Source of the DNA: an uncultured Eubacterium sp.
Lineage (GTDB): Bacteria > Bacillota > Clostridia > Lachnospirales > Lachnospiraceae
Assembly: GCA_958446835.1 (NCBI GenBank)
Contig: CAUCXT010000003.1
Coordinates: 1 to 64,000 of the forward strand
DNA: 64,000 nt
Direction of reading: 5' to 3'
Both the position numbers and the translations under genes were made by a program. Every line of letters begins with the position of its first letter. Position 1 is the first letter of the stretch. Below, piece by piece: positions 51,689 to 60,321 of the stretch. The notes beneath the pieces are model-generated. The model was given only the letters and a program-made list of their open reading frames with translations, was not told the DNA's origin and searched no databases.

Positions 51689-52153
51689 CTATTTACAATC
51701 ATCATGACATTCGCAGTCACATTCCTGATTTTCAAGGACATCAGGGATTCCATTACCATCGCTGTCAACTTCGCCCGGCTTGATTCCGGCATCACCTACC
51801 ATGTCTCTTCCACGTACATTGTACTTATCTCTCTCGGCATTGACATACTGTTCTATAAGTCCGGCAACCATTCGAACCTTATGAACATTTTTAAGCACAT
51901 TGTCACAATTATATACGCCGCTGGCATATATACTGATTGTGCCATAATTAAATATACGTCCAAGAAGTGAAATCTTAAGCTGCTTATCCTTAACCTTATA
52001 CAGCTCAACCTCATCCTCGGTGATATTTAAAAAGCCTTTTCTGATAACAAGCTTGTTATCGTACAAAATATACTTGGTGAAAGTAAACGGAAGACCAATC
52101 GCATTGCGTTTCTGTCCCTTCCACACCGGCTTCTTTTTGGTTTTCTTAGCCAT
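51689..52153 (-). CDS. Bacterial PH-domain protein with a C-terminal calcium-loop-like tail
   Basis: A 154-residue cytoplasmic protein. Residues ~15-105 resemble a bacterial PH (bPH2/DUF304) domain: FTFTKYILYDNKLVIRKGFLNITEDEVELYKVKDKQLKISLLGRIFNYGTISIYAS. The C-terminus has VDSDGNGIPDVLE, which looks like a dockerin or EF-hand calcium loop, then a cysteine cluster CDCECHDDCK. No signal peptide is present. The start at 52153 has GGGAGG upstream. It follows the polysaccharide deacetylase gene by 26 nt. Function unknown. Confidence 0.7.
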   Translation of the reverse strand: MAKKTKKKPVWKGQKRNAIGLPFTFTKYILYDNKLVIRKGFLNITEDEVELYKVKDKQLKISLLGRIFNYGTISIYASGVYNCDNVLKNVHKVRMVAGLIEQYVNAERDKYNVRGRDMVGDAGIKPGEVDSDGNGIPDVLENQECDCECHDDCK

Positions 52154-52179
52154 GATGATTCCTCCCTGCATATTACATA

Positions 52180-53778
52180 TTAATCAACCTTACTGTAATA
52201 CCCGAATTCAAATCCCTTTGCGCGGCATCCGTCAATGAAATCCGCAAGCATCTCTGCATTTGTCGTTGATTCTGCGTGAAGAAGGTAGATTGCACCTCCA
52301 TGAACCTTATTTAGTGCATTGGCAAGTGATGTGGCTACATCAGGCTGGTCATCGACAACCCAGTCCTTATATGCGAAGCTCCAGAATACACTTCTGTATC
52401 CCTGACTCTGCACTATGGCAAGGCTCTGCTCACTGAAAGCACCCGTAGGGAATCTGAATAAGTACATCTGATATCCGAAGTGCTCAAGCACATAATCGTT
52501 AACCTCTTTTACCTCGTTTATCTGCTGTTCAACGGACAGTGTGCTCAGTCCTGCGGCAGGATGGGTCACAGAGTGGTTGCCCACAACATGACCTTCATCT
52601 ATCATTCTCTGGACAAGATCCGGATTCTGCTTTGCATAAGGAAGAGTTATAAAGAACACAGCCTTGACATTCTTCTCCTTGAGTGTGTCCAATATACCCT
52701 CTGTAAGTCCATATTCATAGCCCTCATCCATCGTAAGATAGATATAGTTGCTCTCCGGCTGTATAAAATCAGCTGTATACTTGCCGTATCTGTTAATATA
52801 CCACTGAAGTCCCGTAGGTCTGTTATTCTCATCCACCTCAGAACCAAATCCGAATGGCACATACTCTGATGAGTAAGAATCAAAATCTGTTCCCACTGTT
52901 ACAGTTGAACCACTATTTAATGAAGCTGATGGATCCTGAACAACAACCGATACCTCCTCACGGGCTTCATTGCCGCTTCCGTCCTTTACAGATATTACTG
53001 CTGTGTAGGTTCCGACCGTATTAAAATCAACCGCTGATGTATCAGCTGTAATCCTTGAGGTTATATCTCCATCGATATTATCCGAGGCAGTCACGTTTGT
53101 AAGAATGTCCACCGCATTTCCGACTGTCGCATAGACCGTCTTGTTAACTCCGCTAAGAACCGGAGGCTCACTGTCGTTGACAACCATGATGACAATAGGA
53201 AGTACTGTCATATTGCCATAAGCATCCTTAGCACATATCTCTGAGCTGTATGCGCCAGCCTCCTGATACACAACAGACTGGCTGAGTATCTTGTCGGCAT
53301 CTGCCTTCGTGATATCATCTGCAAAGCCTATTGTCACGGATGAGTTGTCAGACATTGATTTGACAGCATCCGTAATACTCAACATCTGTCCCGGTGCCAC
53401 AGAAAATTCATCTGCATACAGTTCAACCGCAGGAGCCGTTGTATCTACAACCTTAACCTCAATCTTAAGTGTCTTGTCCGGGTGTACCAGCTCTGCAGTG
53501 TAGGTTCCCACTGTATTATAGTCAACCCCATCCGCATTCAGAACAGTCTTTGCCACATCCTCGCTCTTTCCCTTTACATATACCGAAGCATCAAGAGGCA
53601 TTGAATTGCCCTGCTCAAGTATAAATGTCTTTGCATTGAGTGTGATCGGCGCCTTACCACATCCGGTCAGGGCAAGGGAACTCACCAGCATGGCTCCTGC
53701 CAGTGTACATGCTGCTATATTGTATGAATTTTTCCTTCTTTTTTTATCCGAAGTATTATTCTTATAATTGTAAAACAT
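52180..53778 (-). CDS. Lipoprotein polysaccharide deacetylase with Ig-like domains
   Basis: A 532-residue exported lipoprotein: a lysine-rich N-terminus, hydrophobic segment (~20-36) and lipobox LTGC (Cys40). Two or more Ig-like/DUF5011 domains follow (~45-310; e.g. ILTNVTASDNIDGDITSRI). The C-terminal NodB domain (~330-530) has YLTMDEGYEYGL (TMDEG, the usual TFDDG) and HSVTHP, with FRFPTGAFSEQSL, as in PdaA-like peptidoglycan or chitin deacetylases. Glutamate in place of the second aspartate of the metal motif is like PdaA homologues (FDEGYE). GAGGA lies before the ATG at 53778. Confidence 0.85.
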   Translation of the reverse strand: MFYNYKNNTSDKKRRKNSYNIAACTLAGAMLVSSLALTGCGKAPITLNAKTFILEQGNSMPLDASVYVKGKSEDVAKTVLNADGVDYNTVGTYTAELVHPDKTLKIEVKVVDTTAPAVELYADEFSVAPGQMLSITDAVKSMSDNSSVTIGFADDITKADADKILSQSVVYQEAGAYSSEICAKDAYGNMTVLPIVIMVVNDSEPPVLSGVNKTVYATVGNAVDILTNVTASDNIDGDITSRITADTSAVDFNTVGTYTAVISVKDGSGNEAREEVSVVVQDPSASLNSGSTVTVGTDFDSYSSEYVPFGFGSEVDENNRPTGLQWYINRYGKYTADFIQPESNYIYLTMDEGYEYGLTEGILDTLKEKNVKAVFFITLPYAKQNPDLVQRMIDEGHVVGNHSVTHPAAGLSTLSVEQQINEVKEVNDYVLEHFGYQMYLFRFPTGAFSEQSLAIVQSQGYRSVFWSFAYKDWVVDDQPDVATSLANALNKVHGGAIYLLHAESTTNAEMLADFIDGCRAKGFEFGYYSKVD

Positions 53779-53989
53779 CTTAATCCTCACTTCTAAAAAT
53801 ATATTGTCTTTCTTCTCACACGTCACAGTACTAAAATGCTGTATCAAGTGATATACTAACATAATAAAATAAATTTGTACAGAGAAAAAAATGCATAATT
53901 AGTACTGTTGAATATAAGATAAGAACATATTATAATGGTTAAAGCATTTCTTTTACGCCAAATAGGATTGATAGAAACGGAGATACCGC

Positions 53990-54982
53990 ATGACAAAATT
54001 TGAAGAACTGTTGAAAAACATCCGGCATAAACATGTATTTATTCAGACTCACAATTTTCCCGACCCTGATGCGATAGCCAGTGCTTATGGGCTATCCATG
54101 CTTTTAAAAAGCTGCAATATAGACTCGACCCTCTGCTACAGCGGACGTATCGACAGACACAGCACTGCCAAGATGATAGAGCTTGCGGGAATAAAAATAT
54201 ATAACATAAATGACCTTCCATCCGTCACTGATGACGATGAGGTTATTCTTGTCGATTCACAGAAAGGCAATTCCAACATTATCAATATGACCGGTGAGGA
54301 GATAATCTGCATAGACCATCATCCGACCGGAGCACGCACAGCAGCTCCCGACACGGAATACCGATTCTACGATATCCGTCCTGAGGTAGGTGCATGTGCC
54401 TCAATTATCGCCAGCTACTTTTACGAGAACAATATTCCTATGGACGGCAACACTGCTACAGTTCTGTGTTTCGGAATAAGGATGGACACCAAGGGGCTTT
54501 CAAGGGGTGTTTCCGACTTTGACATGGATATGTTCTACAGAGTTTTTAAAAACAGTAACCACGCCGTAATCCAATCTCTCGAAAACAGCACACTTGAATT
54601 TTCAGACCTCAAGGTATACGCTGCTGCAATAAACAGTATTCAGGTATACGGCACGGCAAGCTTTGCCAATGCCGGCTACAACTGTCCTGAAGCACTTATC
54701 GCAAGTGTTTCAGACTTCATGCTGCAGCTCAAGGAGGTCGACTTTTCCGTTGTATATTCATTCCGCGATGATGGTGTCAAGCTCTCCATACGAAGCGAGG
54801 ATGCCCTATATGATGCCGGAGTTATAGTGAGCCGAGCCCTGCGCGATATCGGAGGAGGCGGCGGACATGCTTCCATGGCCGGTGGGTTCATTCCGTATGA
54901 TAGGCTTCAAGGACTCGGAAAGGATGACGTTGAAGATATCTCATCAATCATCCGCGAAAGATTTCTGCATGAGCTCTTATAA
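53990..54982 (+). CDS. DHH-family phosphoesterase (NrnA-like)
   Basis: A 330-residue two-domain DHH/DHHA1 protein: metal-binding THNFPDPDAIASAYGLSMLL (residues ~20-39), VILVDSQ, the DHH motif CIDHHPTG (~104-111), and the C-terminal GGGGHASMAGGFIP (~288-301) for substrate recognition. Relatives hydrolyse nanoRNAs, pAp or cyclic dinucleotide products. The usual N-terminal aspartate motif is present but the substrate cannot be read. CGGAG lies upstream of the ATG. It is divergent from the deacetylase gene and ends in a strong terminator. Confidence 0.85.
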   Translation: MTKFEELLKNIRHKHVFIQTHNFPDPDAIASAYGLSMLLKSCNIDSTLCYSGRIDRHSTAKMIELAGIKIYNINDLPSVTDDDEVILVDSQKGNSNIINMTGEEIICIDHHPTGARTAAPDTEYRFYDIRPEVGACASIIASYFYENNIPMDGNTATVLCFGIRMDTKGLSRGVSDFDMDMFYRVFKNSNHAVIQSLENSTLEFSDLKVYAAAINSIQVYGTASFANAGYNCPEALIASVSDFMLQLKEVDFSVVYSFRDDGVKLSIRSEDALYDAGVIVSRALRDIGGGGGHASMAGGFIPYDRLQGLGKDDVEDISSIIRERFLHELL

Positions 54983-55006
54983 ATGCGGGACTAGATAAAC
55001 CAAATT

Positions 55007-55066
55007 AAAAAGAGTATCAGGACATATCGCATGAGGCTGCCTCATTCTATGTGCTGATACTCTTTT
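55007..55066. terminator. Terminator of the DHH gene
   Basis: AAAAGAGTATCAG (55008-55020) pairs with CTGATACTCTTTT (55054-55066), with an inner ATGAGG/CCTCAT stem and a T-tract. Confidence 0.88.
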
Positions 55067-55199
55067 CTCCTCTTTGACGTTCTGATATCTGCTATTCTTT
55101 CATGCATAGGTTGCTGATTTCGTCATTCGATATCTTTTGTGCAACTTCTATTTACTCCGCTGATTGGGGAAATGCATGGGCTGGTTGTGAAAATATATT

Positions 55200-56036
55200 T
55201 TATATATATCTTTTAGCCAGTACTCTTTCAAGTATATTGATGAGCTGGTACAGCACTGTAGCCATAATACAGAGTATTATTATGCTTAACATGACCCAGT
55301 CGAGCTTGAACACCTGGCTTCCATATATGATAAGGTAACCGAGTCCTTCATTCGCCGCAAGAAATTCTCCGATAATGACACCGACAAGCGAAAGTCCCAT
55401 GTTGACCTTCATCGTGTTCAATATCACCGCAAGGTTGCCGGGAATAAGCACCTTAGTGAGCACATGGAAACGATTTCCTCCAAGTGTCTTTATGAGTTTA
55501 ATTTTATCCGGGTCCATTTCCATAAATCCCGTATACAGTGTTAGGATTGTTCCGAATACTGCAACGGATATCGCAGATATGATAATTGTTCGTATATTGT
55601 TTCCAAGCCACACAATGAGTATCGGGGCAAGTGCGGACTTAGGCAGACTGTTCAAAACAACAATATATGGCTCAATAATCTTAGAAAAACTTCTTGACAG
55701 CCACATAAGCACGGCCGCCGCAAGACCCACGCCTATAACCAAAAAGAAACTGATAAATGTCTCATACAGCGTAACCCATATATGCCTCAGGAGAGAGCCA
55801 TCCATACACATGCTGACAAAGCATTTCACGATTCTTGACGGACTGCTGAATATGAAATCATTTATCACCCCCATCCTTGCGCACCCTTCCCACAGAGCTA
55901 TAAAAACCACAAGAATAAATACTCTTGCACAATTGACCTTTATTTTTTCCCTTCGTATACCATCAAGATATATCTGCTGTTCTTCGCTCACGCTCAGTTT
56001 TCTTTTAACCAATCCCGTTTTCCGTCTTTTTTCCAT
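55200..56036 (-). CDS. ABC transporter permease (SsuC/TauC/ThiX-type)
   Basis: A 278-residue permease: basic cytoplasmic N-terminus, five or six membrane helices and the BPD-type coupling region PDKIKLIKTLGGNRFHVLTKVLIPGNLAVIL. Closest in style to nitrate/sulfonate/taurine/thiamine-precursor permeases. The gene abuts the ATPase gene upstream without a gap. No substrate-binding protein gene is present on either side, so substrate specificity is open (sulfonate or thiamine precursor are the usual options). Confidence 0.85.
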   Translation of the reverse strand: MEKRRKTGLVKRKLSVSEEQQIYLDGIRREKIKVNCARVFILVVFIALWEGCARMGVINDFIFSSPSRIVKCFVSMCMDGSLLRHIWVTLYETFISFFLVIGVGLAAAVLMWLSRSFSKIIEPYIVVLNSLPKSALAPILIVWLGNNIRTIIISAISVAVFGTILTLYTGFMEMDPDKIKLIKTLGGNRFHVLTKVLIPGNLAVILNTMKVNMGLSLVGVIIGEFLAANEGLGYLIIYGSQVFKLDWVMLSIIILCIMATVLYQLINILERVLAKRYI

Positions 56037-56762
56037 CTATGAAAAACACCTCCACAATTCATGAAAATATTCCTGAAACTCTGGTGCATTTCTTCTTTCA
56101 AGAGGCGAAAGACTGCCAAAATCTATATCTATTATCTTTTTGATGGTTCCCGGTCTTTCGGAAAGCACCACTATCCTGTCACCCATAGCAATCGCCTCCG
56201 ACAGATCATGGGTAACTAAAAGTGCCGTCTTCTTTTCCTCCTTTATAATTTCGCCGATGTCATCACTTACCCGCAGTCTGGTCTGATAGTCCAGTGCCGA
56301 AAACGGCTCATCAAGAAGCAGTATATCCGGATTTAATGCAAGTGTCCTGATAAGCGCTGCTCTCTGTCTCATTCCCCCCGACAACTCGGACGGTCTTTTG
56401 TCTTTGAACGCCTCCAACCCATACCTTTCGAGAAGCCTGTTCACTCTCTCTATGTTTTCATGTGTGAGTATCTTCTTTATTTCAAGTCCCAGAATCACAT
56501 TGTCATATATCGTCCGCCACTCAAAGAGATGGTCACGTTGCAACATATACCCAATTGTGGCATTATTCACAAAATAGCCGTCTGCCACCGGTGTAAGACC
56601 TGCAATAATAGAAAGGAGAGTTGATTTACCGCAGCCGGATGGTCCGACTATGGAAATGAACTCTCCTTCATTAACGGTCAGGTTGATATCAGTCAGTGCC
56701 TTCGTCTCGCCTTGCGGACTATGATAGGAAAAGTCCAGGTCCTTAATCGTCAGGATTGCCAT
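56037..56762 (-). CDS. ABC transporter ATP-binding protein (SsuB/TauB/ThiZ-type)
   Basis: A 241-residue ATPase with Walker A GPSGCGKST (about 39-47), Q-loop YMLQRDHLFEW, signature LSGGMRQRAAL, Walker B ILLLDEPFSALD and H-loop LLVTHDLSEAI. It energises the permease that starts right after its stop codon. The start at 56762 gives the family length; a frame 31 codons longer is cysteine-rich and unlike family N-termini. The ribosome binding site (AGAGAAA) is modest. A tRNA gene lies about 100 nt upstream. Confidence 0.86.
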   Translation of the reverse strand: MAILTIKDLDFSYHSPQGETKALTDINLTVNEGEFISIVGPSGCGKSTLLSIIAGLTPVADGYFVNNATIGYMLQRDHLFEWRTIYDNVILGLEIKKILTHENIERVNRLLERYGLEAFKDKRPSELSGGMRQRAALIRTLALNPDILLLDEPFSALDYQTRLRVSDDIGEIIKEEKKTALLVTHDLSEAIAMGDRIVVLSERPGTIKKIIDIDFGSLSPLERRNAPEFQEYFHELWRCFS

Positions 56763-56867
56763 TTTCTCTGACCCCTGTTTCTTTAGGATATACCATATTA
56801 TATGAAAACAGGCGCACAATGTGAGTAAACACATCGTGCGCCTTGCAGCCGTCAATATAAAACAAAA

Positions 56868-56940
56868 AGCTTGTGATGGGACTCGAACCCACGACCTACT
56901 GATTACGAATCAGTTGCGCTACCAACTGCGCCACACAAGC
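56868..56940 (-). tRNA. tRNA-Thr (CGU anticodon)
   Basis: On the minus strand a complete cloverleaf: acceptor GCTTGTG with CACAAGC, D-arm with GTTGGTAGCGC, anticodon stem ACTGA/TCAGT around loop TTCGTAA (anticodon CGT, reading ACG), T-arm GTGGGTTCGAGTCCCAT. CCA is not encoded. Confidence 0.95.
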
Positions 56941-57020
56941 GAACCTTATACATAATACAACATTTAACATTATTATGCAATACATTTTTGATTTTTTTCA
57001 AGTTTATTTAAGCACATTTA

Positions 57021-57058
57021 TTTAAGCACTGTGGCAGTATTCTGTCGCAGTGCTTAAA
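57021..57058 (-). terminator. Terminator of the DegV gene
   Basis: TTTAAGCACTG (57021-57031) pairs with CAGTGCTTAAA (57048-57058), 40 nt downstream of the DegV stop codon. Confidence 0.75.
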
Positions 57059-57098
57059 TATGTGCGTCAACCGCCAGCATGTATATTCCAAAATCAGC

Positions 57099-57935
57099 CT
57101 ATACTGCCACTACGATTCCGCCATCGTTCGCATACATAGTTGCGACTCCGGCAGTATCCACGATAACAACATCCTTGAAGCTGCACTTGTCAAGCAGAAG
57201 CCCCTTCACATATTCCGCGCGCTCAGGGCAGTTACAGTGTGAAATCGCCAGCACCTTATTCTGTGGCTCCTTGACATTCTCAAGTATAATTTCACACATG
57301 CGCTTGAGTGCCTTGTTAATTCCCCTTGTCTGCTCAAGCTTGATAATCTCGCCTTCCCTGGCGCTCATCACAGGCTTGATGCTGAGCACATTTGCAAGGA
57401 TAGCCTGAAGATTAGTGAGTCTTCCGTTCTTTCTGAGTGTCTCAAGCGTCTCGAGAACGAAATATGTCTTCATTCCATCCCTGAACTGTGAAACCGTCTT
57501 AACGACCTCATCAAAGCCCATGCCCTGCTCCACACACTCAACTATCTTCATGGCAATAACCGCTTCGCCGCAGCATCCCGACAGGGAATCAAATACATGT
57601 ACATGATTGCTTCCGCCATCCTCCTCATACATATCAGCCGCAACAAGCGCACTGTTGTACGAGCCACTAAGCCTGCCTGAAAGCGTAATAACATACACAT
57701 CTCCATCGGCGCTCTCATACTCCGACAGGTATCTCTCCGGTGATGGGCATGCCGACTTCGGACACTCCTTGGACTCACTCACTCTCCTTAAGAAATCTTT
57801 CTGGTTAAAGCTGTCATCATCCACTATATCAACACCGCCGACAGAAAGTGTGAGCGGAACAATCACAAAATGCTCATCCTCTCTAAGCTTCTGCGGTAAA
57901 TCACATCCACTGTCCACTACAATTTTATAACTCAT
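57099..57935 (-). CDS. DegV family fatty-acid-binding protein
   Basis: A 278-residue DegV/FakB-type protein: IVVDSGCDLPQKL at the N-terminus, TSACPSP-like segment KSACPSPERY, VITLSGRLSGSYNSA and the fatty-acid head-group region FDSLSGCCGEAVIAM. FakB proteins bind fatty acids and present them to FakA kinase for phosphorylation; fakA is not in the window. The C-terminus is shorter than typical but ends in the expected beta-strand. GGAGGG precedes the ATG. Confidence 0.88.
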   Translation of the reverse strand: MSYKIVVDSGCDLPQKLREDEHFVIVPLTLSVGGVDIVDDDSFNQKDFLRRVSESKECPKSACPSPERYLSEYESADGDVYVITLSGRLSGSYNSALVAADMYEEDGGSNHVHVFDSLSGCCGEAVIAMKIVECVEQGMGFDEVVKTVSQFRDGMKTYFVLETLETLRKNGRLTNLQAILANVLSIKPVMSAREGEIIKLEQTRGINKALKRMCEIILENVKEPQNKVLAISHCNCPERAEYVKGLLLDKCSFKDVVIVDTAGVATMYANDGGIVVAV

Positions 57936-58102
57936 TATCTTACCCTCCGGATTATGCTTATAGTCTTAAAATAATATATATTTGAACCATTTACTAAATA
58001 TCACAATATTCAATATTATTTCATGTAGTTTTTAATACTAGATAATAATAGCACACTGTACTACATTTGAAAAGGGTAAATTATAAAAATTTATAAATAA
58101 AA

Positions 58103-58159
58103 GACCGGAGGCTGATGTGCGTTGTGAATTCAACACCTTTTGCACCTCAATCTCCGGTC
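58103..58159 (-). terminator. Terminator of the M18 peptidase gene
   Basis: GACCGGAG (58103-58110) pairs with CTCCGGTC (58152-58159) around a structured loop; on the minus strand it is followed by TTTTATTTATAAATTTT. Confidence 0.8.
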
Positions 58160-58197
58160 ATTTATTGATTTATTTATTTAGCACAATCGTCAACTAC

Positions 58198-59556
58198 TTA
58201 ATAACAGAAAAATCCTCTGACAAGCTCCTCCATATAAGCCTGATCCTTAGCTCCCATAGTCTCCATAGCTGAATGCATTGCGAGGATAGGTACTCCTATA
58301 TCAACTGTCAACATCGGAAGCTGAATGTCCGATATAGGTCCGAGTGTACTTCCGCCAACCATATCGGAACGTATTGAAAACTTCTGGTACGGAATGTCTG
58401 CCTTTTTACATATCTGCTCGACTATTCCGACAGCCTTGGCGTCTGTGGCATAGCGCTGCGCCGCTGAACGCTTAATGACAGGTCCCGCATTCATAACGAT
58501 AGGGCTGGTAGGGTCATTCTTCTCAGTATGGTTCGGATGTGTGGCATGGGCAACATCAAGCGAAATCATCATTCCGTTTAAAACCCTGTTTATGTAACCT
58601 GCCCTTGCGTCCTCAGTAGTCTCATTGTCATGCTCAAGGCTTCTGTACAGCTTCTCAAGCATAAAAGTAAGCACAGAAGAATTAGCACCCTGCTTGGTCA
58701 TGCTTCCGATTTCCTCATTGTCAAATACCATTATGACATTGACACCGTCATCATTCCCACCCAGTGTACCTGCATTGGCAGCTTCATCACTGTCCGCCCT
58801 GCTGCTGTCTATTATTCCGCTGAGACATGCTACAACCGAAGTGGCATTGTCAAGTCTTGGACAAAGTATAAATTCATCGTTAATTCCGACATACTGTCCC
58901 CTCTCCGTATTGTAGACATAACCCTCGTAGTCAAGTATATCATCTTTATTGACCTTGAGCTCATCAGCAAGATATGATATGAAGAAATCATTTGTATCCG
59001 TGCCCGGCTGGCAGCATATCGGAAGCATATCAACCTGCTTGTTAAGCTCCACGCCCTTGTTGACTTCCCTGTTCATGTGTATTGCAAGATTAGGGATTGT
59101 CACAACAGGACGTCTGAAATCTATAATCTTTACCTCCGGCTCAAACACATTTGCGGACTTTACCGATACACGCATGGCAATCGACAGCGGTCTGTCAAGC
59201 CATGTGTTAAGAATGGCACCGCCATATCCTTCCACATTAAGCTTGCCTATATTTCCCATACCTGTCTTTACCTCAGGATTAGGCTTAACACAGAACGAAG
59301 GGCTGTCCGTATGTGCTGTGGCGATTCTGAACATTCCTCCGTCATAATTTCTTCCAACCGAAAATGCCATAAGTGAGCTGTCATACACATTCACATAGTA
59401 GGACTTTCCGCGTTCAAGTTTCCAGTCCGCTCCAAGCTGCAGCGGCTCAAATCCGGCATCCTTAAGCATATTTATGGACGCCTGCACAGTTGTAAACGAA
59501 CAGGTCGCCTCCCCGATGAATTTTATAAGTCTGTCCGACGATTCTTTAAATTCCAT
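58198..59556 (-). CDS. M18 family aminopeptidase
   Basis: A 452-residue dinuclear zinc aminopeptidase of the aspartyl-aminopeptidase (M18) family. Metal/catalytic motifs in order: RIATAHTDSPSFCVKPNPE (His), an INDEFILCPRLDN aspartate region, VMVFDNEEIGSMTKQGANS (Glu-Glu) and IPILAMHSAMETMG (final His). It removes N-terminal residues from peptides in the cytoplasm. GGGAGG lies before the ATG. It is monocistronic. Length fits the family. Confidence 0.92.
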   Translation of the reverse strand: MEFKESSDRLIKFIGEATCSFTTVQASINMLKDAGFEPLQLGADWKLERGKSYYVNVYDSSLMAFSVGRNYDGGMFRIATAHTDSPSFCVKPNPEVKTGMGNIGKLNVEGYGGAILNTWLDRPLSIAMRVSVKSANVFEPEVKIIDFRRPVVTIPNLAIHMNREVNKGVELNKQVDMLPICCQPGTDTNDFFISYLADELKVNKDDILDYEGYVYNTERGQYVGINDEFILCPRLDNATSVVACLSGIIDSSRADSDEAANAGTLGGNDDGVNVIMVFDNEEIGSMTKQGANSSVLTFMLEKLYRSLEHDNETTEDARAGYINRVLNGMMISLDVAHATHPNHTEKNDPTSPIVMNAGPVIKRSAAQRYATDAKAVGIVEQICKKADIPYQKFSIRSDMVGGSTLGPISDIQLPMLTVDIGVPILAMHSAMETMGAKDQAYMEELVRGFFCY

Positions 59557-59760
59557 TTTTTCCTCCCGCCCTCCGGCAAATCCTTGACAAAAAAATCTTT
59601 AACAATAATTGTCAACATTATTTCCTTTGGACTATTTACAACAAATTTTATTCAAATTATACTTATTTATATCTGAGGTTGCAAGTGGCAAAATTTCTGC
59701 ATGCATACAAGACACAGCCTCACTATGGCAAGAAACTAAAAACCGGGAGAATCAACAATT

Positions 59761-60246
59761 ATGATAAGTATAGAATTAGACAATATAAAGGACTTCATGT
59801 CCCATCTCTTTATAAAAGATACCTTTGACCATTTCCTGTGCCGCGAACTGCAGATAGATACATTTGTCTCATTTAAGGTAGATGGAAAGCTGTTGAAGGA
59901 CTTTCTCAATGATATTGAGAAAGAAGAATTGGCAGAGTCACCCTATGCACCATGGTCAATGCTTAAGCCATATTGCTTCAACATGATAAAAGGGAAGCGC
60001 ACCCCTCTTGCCATGAAGCTTGTCTTTTCAATGCCGCCGCACTCCATATCATCATTTATCACCAAAAACGGTCTTAGCATCAACCCTGACACCGTGAACG
60101 GTCTGTATCTGAACATCCGCTATGAAAACAAGCAGCTCTGTGTAATCACAGGTACCTCCCTTAGCTCCTTCACATTGGATAAGAGCGTGGAGAACGCATG
60201 GGACACCGCAGTTGAACAATTCATAAAAAAGACGCAGAAACCATAA
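59761..60246 (+). CDS. Uncharacterised protein, 161 residues (possibly DUF5721)
   Basis: A soluble protein without signal peptide or membrane helix. Recognisable stretches: FMSHLFIKDTFDHFLCRELQIDTFVSFKVDGKL, WSMLKPYCFNMIKGKRTPLAMKLVFSMPP and NGLYLNIRYENKQLCVITGTSLSSFTLDKSVENAWD. This looks like a clostridial family I tentatively link to DUF5721; no function is known. GGGAG stands about 10 nt before the ATG. It is monocistronic with its own terminator. Confidence 0.65.
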   Translation: MISIELDNIKDFMSHLFIKDTFDHFLCRELQIDTFVSFKVDGKLLKDFLNDIEKEELAESPYAPWSMLKPYCFNMIKGKRTPLAMKLVFSMPPHSISSFITKNGLSINPDTVNGLYLNIRYENKQLCVITGTSLSSFTLDKSVENAWDTAVEQFIKKTQKP

Positions 60247-60257
60247 TAAGATAACCT

Positions 60258-60289
60258 AAAAAGCCCCTGTCTCACCGACAGAGGCTTTT
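60258..60289. terminator. Bidirectional terminator
   Basis: AAAAAGCC-C-CTGTC (60258-60271) pairs with GACAG-A-GGCTTTT (60277-60289), between the convergent 161-residue gene and the lipoprotein gene. Confidence 0.85.
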
Positions 60290-60321
60290 CATCATAAAAT
60301 TCTTATATTTTTTCTTCTGAC

